This document shows positions 27,501 through 39,500 of a stretch of DNA of 64,000 nt, in pieces (positions within the stretch are counted from its first letter, which is position 1; every line of letters begins with the position of its first letter). The stretch is from positions 43,776,619-43,840,618 of the forward strand of contig JASFXZ010000001.1 in the NCBI GenBank assembly GCA_032209605.1. Direction: 5' to 3'. The notes under the pieces are model-generated. The model was not told where the DNA came from. It saw nothing but the letters and a program-made list of their open reading frames with translations, and ran no database searches. Position numbers and translations under genes: made by a program. This DNA comes from Mactromeris polynyma. Taxonomy: Eukaryota > Mollusca > Bivalvia > Venerida > Mactridae.

Positions 27501-30500
27501 AGACAGAAACAGCTAAAAACTAGAGCTATCACTTGACACTATGTGTCAGACATATTATTTTAGAAAATTAAAGATGGCCACCAGTCTGTCATCCTGAATG
27601 TGATTGAAAAAAAGATTATGTCATGCACTAAAATTCATCATGTAGATTATTTGTGTGAAGTTTCATGAGAATCCTTTAAAAAACTGCAGAAGTAGTTCGC
27701 TCCACAAATTTTAGTTAACAGAGAGACTCCAGAGAATGGAGTGGAATGAAAGACTTTTTTCACAGCATATTGAAACATTATATGATAGACAACTAAAAAT
27801 GAATGTGTATCAATCCATGCTACTGTATATAGGTAAACAAATTATGATGAAAAATATTTTTAAGTTCTGAGAATTAACAACTATCACATCAATATATTCT
27901 TTTGTGCTAGCATACATTTCCTTTCTCAACAAACATACCAAAATCCCAGATTTGCAAACATTCTAACTTGCGAAAATATTCACTAAATCAGGAGTCCTAT
28001 AAAAACCACGAAACAAAATTCTTCATTTAGAACGTATTTTTTGGTTACAAGATGAACTAACCGATACTTAATGTCACAACACATAATGCAAGACTTCCGA
28101 ATAAAAAAATTCACATATACTCTATGAAGTGACATCACAGTAAAGCATGGCTTGATCCACTAATTAAGTAATCTACAGGTCTAATGAATAATACTCTTCA
28201 AACCACAAAGGTATCAGAATATCTATCGTAATTTCATTATACAGCAAATTCAAGGTTCAATATTTTGTTATCAATGAAAAAAATACAATCATATACAGTA
28301 AAACCTCAATTAAAGACCACCTCAATAATAAGACCACCTCAAAATTAAGAACACACTTTTCAAGTCCATTTTCACTGTTTTGCTCATCATTCAATGTCAA
28401 TATTAAACCACCAAAATAAGAAGACCAGTTTTCAAGAGTCCCAAGAATGGGCGTGGTCGTATTATTGAGGTTTCACTGTATATAACTTGTCATTGTTTTA
28501 CATTCCATCCAGCAAGCATAGCCGAATATGGCATGTAATTTGTTCAATAAGTTTATATCTTGGTAAGAAATAAACCACAGAAAATACTAACAGATATACA
28601 TTAATAGTTTCATTACCTCTGAAAACGACATTTATTTCTAAATTACTACTTGCAGTATAATGAAACATTGATACAAATAGGTAGTTAAGCAGTTAAATAT
28701 TTTCACTAAAATGTTAACTTTACCTCAATTTCTATTATAAAACATGATAATCATTACACACACAATAACTGAGATATTACTCACAATTATTAAGAGAAAG
28801 CAGAATTAAGCTACTTTAGGTCACCTTTAGAAATGTTTGTTTGTCATAACCCCACTCAGCAATATATAGGTTGGCAAGTTGGTAGTTTACTTTTTACGGT
28901 CATTCAACTTTCAATACAGAGCCCCCCCCCCAAAAAAACAGTGCCCTACTCAGACACACCTTAAACATGTTTCTGAGTAGGGGTCATTTTCAGGAGGACT
29001 AAGGGCCATGCCAAACGAACACTTTTCAGGTACAGCCTAATGTTGAAGTAAACAAATAATGCCAGGCTATAAACAAATCTCTTGGATTACCAATAATGAT
29101 GCAATAATTGGTATAATGATAATCATGTTATATAGATATATATAAACTACAGTAAATGACGTGTTCATGGGGGAATGAAAATAACAGTAAGCTTATACAA
29201 TGTACATAGACTGTGGAAATACATAGCTGTGTTTTAGATTTGCTGAGAAAATGGTTGTTTCAAACATGAAAAATTATAGATAGCATCTATGGGACAAGCA
29301 AGAATGTATCAAGTGTCAAAACTGGTAGCAAGTACTCCTTGTACTTTCAAATGCTGTAGAAGAACAGGGACAGGCAGAATCTACATGTAGATTCATTCTA
29401 CGACATGTCCAGTCATAGTAACAAGTTAGTAACACAGTTTTAGAATAAATTCAAACATGTTGTACCCCTATGCCTTTCTTGTCCATGTCATTAAGCACTA
29501 AAATTTATCACCAAGGCAGCCAATAAAACCCTACATCACTCACTGCAGTCACCTAGCCGAAGTTAGACAAGAGGCAATGGTAGCTGTGCAGCTATAGCAA
29601 CAACACTTCCACTTTCAACTGTCTCATTTGTGACCATTGAGCAAGCTTGGTGAAGATTAATCAATTTTTCCATGATTTAACCTCGTGACCAAGGATTTTA
29701 ACTTTGTGACTCAGAATTTTCCTCAGGTGAACAAACAAACATACCAAAGCAATCGCCCATTCAATCGTATGAACTCAACAGCTCAAAGCTGTAAATAAGG
29801 ATTTTAACACAGATGTCCGGAATTTTAGGACCCAAGTTTCAACTAGCTATTTTAACTGATTCAAAAATAGTGATCTACACTAAACACTAATTGTAGCAGA
29901 AAGTATACATAATGTCCCCATGTAAGTTTAAGCAAGAAGAGGCTGAAAAGGTATAAATCAAAGTTTTACTGTTACTATAGCAACAGAAATACACAAACCT
30001 TTGTGATTGGAGCTTCAATTGTCATTGAGTGAATTCTAGCAAAAGATTCCCGTCGTCGAGGTATGCCATGAATACTGCCTAGAAAATAAAACATTAACGG
30101 ATACGATTTCATCCAAGTTGTCGTAATATTTCACAGACGACATTGATAGAACAGAATTGGCATAACGTCAGTTCTCAATAATAAGTTTGTCCAATCAGTG
30201 GAAAAGGAGTTGCAAAGCCAGACAAACATTCGCACCATGACCATAAACTGTCAAATTTACATCAGTAATGTGAGCTTTATAAGACGTAGATTATTTGACT
30301 TATTGTAACAGTCTGTATAACGCCACGCTACTTCAATTACTTGGCAGTGTTATTCTTGGGGCGAAAGCATTACTGATCTATCTACTTCTCTATTTAAATG
30401 CTGATACCCCATTTTTGCGTTCACCCTCTGGAACTACTTTTTACACAGTACAAAATCATGTAGGAAGATTGTTGTTTACCACTTTCGGATCAGTTTCATA

Positions 30501-33500
30501 CGCCATCACAATTAGTAAACAAGAAATATCTTTAAAAAAGATGGTCGGCGCAACTTGAAGTAGGCAAATTTGTTGCAATCTGAAGCCGTTAAAAATTGTT
30601 GTACAACATAAAAAAAATGCCTAAATGTTACGACTGCCGGTCATTCAATTACGCTATACTACAGAAACTCCGAGAGGAGATCACTGCGTAGTGTGATTAG
30701 TCATAGACACAGTATTGTTTCAATATAGTTCATCAAAATCACTTAATGCATAAGTCGTGAACTCACACACTCATGTTAATAAACTTGTTATATAGCGATG
30801 TATCTGATTAAAACGATATAAATGATCGCGACTGGTACATTACTAAAATAGATTTCGGTAAATTCACCAAAATTCAGTGGATGTCGGTAAATTCACCGAA
30901 ATTGAGTGTATTTGGGTAATTAACGTAACCTTTATCAAGAGTGTTAACCAATCCACGTCAAGGTTACAAACGTTGTTCGGTTGAAGAGATATTGCCTAGC
31001 AAAACCATGTTAGTACGGCTGGGCCGAAAAATATTAGTCATAAATCTGACTTTAACATTTTTCATTAAGAGAAAAAATCTGAAAACAATCGTACCATTAG
31101 CCACCTGTGAGAAATATTCTGTATCTTTCAGTCGTTCATAGTAATTTGAGGTATCCGCGTGTGAACTGCGTACATTAACATAATGAGATGTTTTCCTGAA
31201 AATTAAAAAAGAATCTTTAAATAAAATAAACACCATATCCATAGTGATACTAATTCAGTAAGATCATAAAAATGTTACAAACAAGTTGTTGGTAAGCTGT
31301 ATTGGTTGAACATTCATTAAGGCCTAAAACGATAAAAATCCAAATCATCAGCTGTAATTGTTTATAGGTATAATCTTTAAATTAATCATTTTTAACAGGC
31401 TGGATTTTTTTGTCTGGAAGTTTTGTCTGTGTGTAACACAACAAAAAGATTTTTGAATCTGCAAAACAATTTGCAATCGTATGTATTAAAGATGTCTTTG
31501 ATGGCAACAGCACTGGATGAAGCCCGTTCAAATATTTTACATTCAGATGTGCAAAATACATCTGTCAAGTCTTGGAAGACATTCTAACGGACTATGAGTA
31601 TTCCACATCCATTGCAAGTGGAGATGGAATTATATAGATGCTTTAGCATGTGAAAATCGACAGAAATGTACAACAAAAGCTGAAACAACATGCCGGGTGT
31701 TTACAGAAAAGTTTAAATATACTGTATTATATTACGTGGTAAAGTTTGTGACATGAAAAAGTTTGTGAATTTCATGAAATCAAGAGTCATGATATTATCA
31801 GACTGCATTGAGTTCCTCATTGCCAACAGAGAACAATTTTACATGTTTGCATATGGTACATTTACTAAAATCTCTTCCATTACTTTCTAACATTTCTGCC
31901 CAATCCCCACTACCTCTTTGAACCAATACAATATTCACTTATACATTAATCTGATGAACGTCCTCATGGTATGTTTACGACCATGTTAAAGTCATTAGTG
32001 GTCAGAGTAAAGTACATACGTGTCAGGTATGACATGTCATTAATCAAGTACTTCATTGTACAAGCTTTAGTAGGTCAATGACATAGTGAAATATAATTAT
32101 GTACGTACATTTTCATAGGATAAGTAATTCTACAGCTGGTTTATGAATTATATAGATTGTTGTATTAATGATAACATATCAAGATATTGTTTTCTACATA
32201 AAACCCATGTCACAACAAAACTGCATGTTTGACCTTTACCATGAATATAAATGGCTAAAATTTGTGTCCTGCAAGTTGCCCTTTAATGGGGTTAAATGAT
32301 TTTGTGTCAGATTTAGGTCAATTCAGAAGGCAGACAAACTAGGCTAAAGAAACATGATCTAATTTGGGGGATTCGGGAGGCGATACTTGTCAACAGGATG
32401 AATTTATTTTATTTCCTTCTCTCATACAATAGTTAACCTATTTTAAATGCATAACATAAAAATACTGGCCACAAGCCCTAACCAGCCAGTCCTATTGTTC
32501 ATAGTTTCAATAATGTTTGCTAGATACATCTGTTCATTTTGATTGCAGTAAGCTACAACATCTATATTTCAAATGAAAGGCACTATTGATATAATTCAAT
32601 GCTAACTGGTCACAATCATATTCATCATTTCAAATCACTTTGTAATAATTGCAGTGAAGATTCTAAAAATACAAAATGGAGGTTTAAATATTTGACCATT
32701 ATATAACTTTTATATACATGCATCTGTGTTTTCATTAAAATTTGATTGATATTCGCACAGAGCCAATATATAAAACAATTAAATACAAATGTATACAGAT
32801 ATAGGTATCGTACCCCCCTGCCCCTAATACTGGGCAAATTTTGCAATGTTGTGGGTAAGCATCACCACTTTTCCTTCGCACGTAATATGTTCCTTCCCAT
32901 TTCTGAAAGAACACAATGTATAAAAGAAATTAAAATAAGACAAAGCACATGACAAGAAATACTCTTCTGACCTTTCCCTCCTTATAAGCGACCTATACAT
33001 ACCAAGTTTCATCACAACAACTGTACATATCAATTCAATTATTGAGCAGAAATCATTATTATAATCAGTAGAATTGACCTTGACCCCAGCTACCCCAATT
33101 ACTACACTAAACTAGGTCTCCATAGAAGAATAATGTCAACCCAAACAAAGTTATGGATCAGAATCCCCAGATGAACACCCAGCCATCCAGCTGGCCATCC
33201 AAACAATGAAATATCCCAATCTAAGACCCAAGGTAAAACTTAGAATATAAATGCAAACTCTGCCTCAGACTCTTAACTAGGAATGTATGCATAGGAAACA
33301 AGTGGCCCCACTTTGTTGACATTGTCAGTTGAGCAGTTTGGATACTGGTAGCAAAGGACAAAAGTGCCCCCACTTTGCTGACATTGTCAGTTGACCAGTT
33401 TGGATATTGGTAACATAAGACACAAGTGCCCCAAACTTTCAATTTCAAAATCAGAAACACTTATGGTATAAGAGCTAAGCTTTTATGGAACTATAATTCC

Positions 33501-36500
33501 TACACACCTTTCCCTTTTTTACCTGACAGTTTATACTGTCATTCACCTCTGCTTTATTTCGTTCACTGCGTAATTCTCTTGAATCTTTGCCTATCACTTC
33601 TTCCAGGGAAAATCCAGTTAGATGTTCATAGGCAGGGTTTACATACTGTAATACACAAACAGACATCATTCATACTGTGTGCAGAAATGTTTGTGAATTG
33701 CCAAAATCAGTATGTTTATAATATCTACATATCATAAAATTATCAACTTCTTAATTTTATTTAATTCTCTAAAAGTTATGGTAGGACTCCCAAGTATTTA
33801 TGGTCATGCAGTGCTTTAGATGTGACTCCATGGAGTACTAGCTCCAAGTATTGGCTACAGGGTGCATAGGAAAAATATACTTCTGTCGAAGTGGAGGAAA
33901 TTGTTTGCGTATTTTGTGCATTCTCGAAAATTCGCAAACTTTAGCACCTTGCAAGCTTCAACCACTTATACAGTAATCACATTGTAAGATGAAGTCAAGC
34001 AAGAAATGTTGTATATAAAGTGCACAGAAGTGAACATGATTGTGATAGTGTTTGGAAGTATTTGAATAATGAATAATTGATAATGAGATGTATTGTTTAC
34101 ACTTTAATAACAATAAATAATACAACAATGTTATAGTGAATCATCCTACAAGTTCTATTACATATGATTTTAGCCTAATGTAATTTCAAAGAAATAGTAA
34201 AAAGGATTACAGTGAAAAGTTCTATGCTTTAGAATATAGGGGAATGAGGGAAATAAAGTGCCTTAAATATCTGTCAATTTTGCAATGAAATATAGCCTGT
34301 GAATTATGACCGAAACTGAACCGTCCCAAAATTGGCACAAGAAAAAAGTCAACGCTAGCTGCATGAAGCCAAAGAAACTTGTTCTGAATTCATAAGCTTT
34401 CCTTTTAAATATCACACTATAAAGTATTTTTTAATGAAGAAAGACAGACCCAAGACCTTATATATGGCTTTCTGGTGTTGAAGAGTATCGTCTGTATATT
34501 GTATGTCACAAACAGCCTTTTCAGGTTTCTACAAAACCCAATTCCACGTACAACATACTTAATTTTAATAGAACGTAACACCAGTATAAAAGTTGACAAT
34601 ATAATTGGTGTTTAAGAATTATGCAGATTGTTGCAACATTATTTTTCAATGTAGAACAGAATTTGATGGTGTTTATTTGATTGAATATTAAACCCATTAC
34701 ATTACTTACTGCTACTTATTGAAAGTCCCGATGAGTCAGAATACCATGAGGCAAATCCATAACATTTTTCGGTGCAGCCGTACTAGCATGGTTTTGCTAT
34801 TTGCATATCAGTGTTGTGTAAACCAATCAAATCTTACATTAACCACCAAGGCAATTTCTCTTCAACCGAACAACATTTGTAACCTTCACATGGATTGGTT
34901 AACCTTTCGATAAAGGGTACGTTAACTTACTGAAATCCACTGAATTTCGGAGAAATTTTATCAAAATCCATTTTGGATCTGGAGTGACTATCTCAGCAAT
35001 TTTTTATGTTTCACAACAAATCTTAATCTTCAAATTGCACCGACCATCTTTTTCAAGATATTTCTGTTTATAAGTACATCAACAGTATTAGTTACATGTA
35101 CCTGAATTTCATGATCTTCGTTAGAGATTTCCACCGCATCAGCGACACAATCAAGTGCATTAAATAGAGCATTACTTGATCGTAGCTTCTGTTGTGATAG
35201 ACCTTCTCCATGTTCTATTTGTAATAATTCATTCATACATGCTCCAACATTTGAATTCTCAGCATATCTCTGAAAATAGAAATAAATATTACATTAAAGA
35301 CTGGATTTTAAAGCAATTGACAGACAGTGGTTATCCTAGTAAATGATTTACTCAAAGTATACACAGTCAAACTGTATCTGACTCTGTATACACACATTTC
35401 ATATGTTTTACAATGTATTCTAACTTTTCAATAGCCAGATGCATTTCCAGACAAACGCATATGTATGCTTCAAGTTGAATAATAGCATGAGAGCACATTG
35501 TCGGCCTCCCTTTTTTCAAATTGTGCTTCAAGGTTTTTAGCCCCTATCACTGGAAGGAAAGTACCCCTACCATACCTACCCCTTTGCTAGTGAACATTGC
35601 AATTCTGTTTTACAATTAAACTGCTCAAATTTGGCAAACAGTTTAAGATCATCCAAGAATGCCAGTGTAAGCTGACCATCAAAAATTGCCATACAGAGAA
35701 AACGTAGAGAATGGAATATCACATTTATACAGCAGCACCTCCCCACAAACATCCCAAATTATGGTTCCAAAAAATAAAGCAAAGAAAGCAAAGTCGGGTA
35801 TCACACAATCGTGAAATTAATTGCAGTAGGGAGGGTCACATTCACAAATCAGTCTAGCCACACACAGGAGGGACCACACACAGGAAGGGACAAAAAACAA
35901 TATTAAAATGGACAAGGGGGCATTAGAAGGAGGGGATAACCATAATGAATTTAAATTGGGAGCAGTAACAACATATTGTAGAGGAGACATTGTAATATCG
36001 CAAAGAAAAGCCAAAACCTATTTACGTTGATGTTGAGGCATTTGTTGGTTGTCTAAAACATTCTGGGTATTAGAGACTACACATAGTATGTACACATATC
36101 ATTGGGTCACTTAAATTCATCAATCTTCTGACATATTAACACCTTTATCATTTCAGTGCAAATAAAAACTTGGGACTGAATAAAAAACAATCCCACTTTC
36201 TTTGCTCATAAATTAACATCATCTCCACTTTCTACATTCCATCCAAACAAGTATTTTCATAGAAAATAAGAAAATTCTGCTTTTTAAGCATGGCATGATA
36301 GATAATCTAATCCATTTTTCAGAATCTGCCAACTTCCTGTCGTAAGGAAGAAATGGACAACAATCAATTAATTATTAATTAACAGTCAAAAAGTCAATCC
36401 TGATTCATTAGACTGAACTGAATATGTCTATTGATTCATGAGTATATACAAGACGGGATCTACAAAACACTATACTGGTACAGTATTGACCAAGGATTTC

Positions 36501-39500
36501 TGAATGAAAAGATCTAATCAGAAGTTAGGAGATTAATTGCAACCATAGTGCTTGCAGTGAAATCAGAACAGATATCAATTTTCGCACTATCAATGTGATA
36601 CATGTTCTGTTCAAATGTAATATAAAACTTGATGTTGACTATTATCACATTCATGAATGTTTGTAACAATGGTATATCAATATTTTATTCCAACATAATA
36701 CAAAGGTCAACAATTGCATATCGTATCTGAAATGACAGAGCAAGAGAGGGTCACAGCCAGGAATCAGAACTTTCCCAGACAGATCCAAGCAAAACAACAT
36801 TGAGGAGGCACACACAAAGAGAGGACACAAAAACATGACTGAAAGGGTAAGAAAACTAAACACAGCCGTTATGATTAAGAACATTTTTCAAGACAATCAC
36901 AAAGTGCTTTTAAATAGCAAAAAATCACCCCCAAATACAATGAATCTGTTATAACTAAGGGATGTCAACGAATATTAGGATATTCGAATATTCTTTTTAA
37001 CGTCCGAATATTTGAATACTCACCTGCAGATTCGGCATTCGAATATTCGATAAAATATATATTTTCAATATTCAGTATATGACAGTTAGGCCCTGAAGTT
37101 ATTAGTAATCGCGGGGATTGACCAGTTTAAAACACAAAATTGTTAAGCATTAACTAAAAACTTTGATTTCCAAATGTATTATTATTATATAAGAAGGTCG
37201 AATATTCGAATATTCGTTCGGAAGGTTGACCGAATATTCGAATACCAAAATTGCCATTCGTTGACATCCCTAGTTATAACTTCAAAATCGGAGTCTGTAA
37301 GACCCACTTTTCTGAAGGTAATAATATAGTTATTTCATGGTTATTTGGGTAACAGTTAAAACTGTTGTCCCGAGGTGGAGGGGATGACATCTGAACTGTT
37401 GCCCGAGGCCGATAGGCCAAGGGCAACAGTTCAGAATGTCTTCCCGACACCAAGGGACAACAGTTTTGACTGTTACCCAAAAAAACATGAAATAAATGTT
37501 TTATTACCTGATCAAAAAAGGAAATAACTGTGTTATTACCTGATAATTTTTTTATTTGAACAAAGTGTTAAAAACATTTTGTATGGAATACAGGGAAACT
37601 ATAATTATTTCAACGGACGTCCAATAAAAGCGCGGTTAAAATACAAATACAAATACAAATACAAATAGCATTTATATAGCGCAAATTATGCCACATGGCA
37701 TTCTATTGCGCTTTACAAACAACATACACAAACATATATATACACATTAGCTCACAGAGTTTATCAATGCAGTTTTAGTCATAAAACTTTGAGAATAAAT
37801 GCGTCTTCAGACATTGTCTGAATTTATTTTCCTCATTTAATTGTTTAAGTGTTTCTGGTAAATCATTCCACCACTTAGGCCCTTTCACTGCAAAAGATCT
37901 ATCAGCTATACATGTTCGAGTTTTTGGTACAACAAGAAGAGACAGTTTTTTAGTAGATCTTAGGGCATAACCACAGTGAACAATCTTAACCATGTGTTTG
38001 AGGTAAGATGGAGCAGTTCCTTTGACACACCTGAATATGAGAACAAGAGTTTTATACATAATTCTTGCTCTCACTGGAAGCCAGTGCAAGACTTTGAGGA
38101 CTGGAGTAATTGGTTCATCATAGTGAGTTTGCATTACGATTCTTGCAGCCTGATTTTGCACTTTTTGTAACCTGTCTAATTGATATTCCGGAATCCCCGT
38201 AAACAAACCATTACAAAAATCTAAATGAGAATGAATTAGTCCATGCACTAGAGTTTCTGTATCTTTCTGGGTTAAGTAACTTCTAATACTTTTCAACTGT
38301 TTGAGCTGATATCGCGCAGTCTGACACTTTTTTCTTATGTGACGATCAAAGTTTAAATCATTTTCCATCAAAACACCTAAATCTCTCACATGATCGACAC
38401 ATTTTACCTCAACTCCACCAACCTCGAGCGAAGAAATATTTACTTTAGAAATTTGTTGTTTTGTTCCATATACTATAACTTCTGTTTTAGAATTGTTCAT
38501 TTTCAATTTGTTACTTTTCATCCATACGACAACATCCTGCAAACACTGCTTCAAACTGTTCAACGTGGAACTTTCACTTTCAACATTGCCAGCACAGAAA
38601 CTCATAGCAAGCTTGTGATCATCTGCGTATCCATACAACTCAACAGGGTATCTACGCACTACCTTGTTTAATGCTGCAATGTACATAGTAAAAATAACTG
38701 GTCCAGCACAGGATCCTTGAGGAACACCAAATCGGAGATCACCTACTCTTGAGAATTCATTTTCAATTACAACTTGCATAGTTCTCTGCGTAAGATATGA
38801 CTCTATCCATTTCAAAGGTACATTCTTTATTCCAAAATCATTTTGTAGAATTTTCAGCATAATTGGAACATCTATAGTATCGAAGGCTGCGCTTAGGTCT
38901 ATTAAGACTACGAGTGTTACTTGTTTATTGTCAATTGCTTCTAACAAGTCAGCATACATCTTTATCAATGCAGTTTCAACTCCATGATTTTTGCGATACG
39001 CACTTTGATATTGCGGGAGAAGGTTGTTTTTCTCCACATGTTCAATAATTTGATTTAATGCTGCCTTTTCCAATATTTTGGACAGGAACGACAGATTTGA
39101 GACTGGTCTGTAACTTTTCATTTCAAGCTCTAAACCCTTCTTTTTCAACAATGGTCTAATCACAGCACTCTTCCAGGATTGGGGAAATATACCACTATTC
39201 AGCGAGCGATTTATTATTTCAGTGATTACTGGTAATAAGGAGTTAGCATATTTCTTCAAAATATCAGTTGGGATGATATCCAATTCACAAGTAGTCGACT
39301 TCGAAGTCTTAATGAGTTTCAACACATCACACTCCGTCAGATGCTGAAAATTCTCAAAACTGTTGCACTCAACATTGTCAGAACTAATCTGTAGAGCCTG
39401 ATCATCATCGCTCTCGTCTAACTCATTTCTCAGTTTCTGTATTTTGGTTGAGAAGAAATCCAAAAATCGGTTTGCAAGATCACTGTTATCTTTACAAGTT

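Noticed and set aside
33523..33523. CAG|GTAAAA as the main donor of the PAS exon
   Set aside because: It would delete five residues that align to vertebrate PDE8. Kept only as a possible alternative donor.
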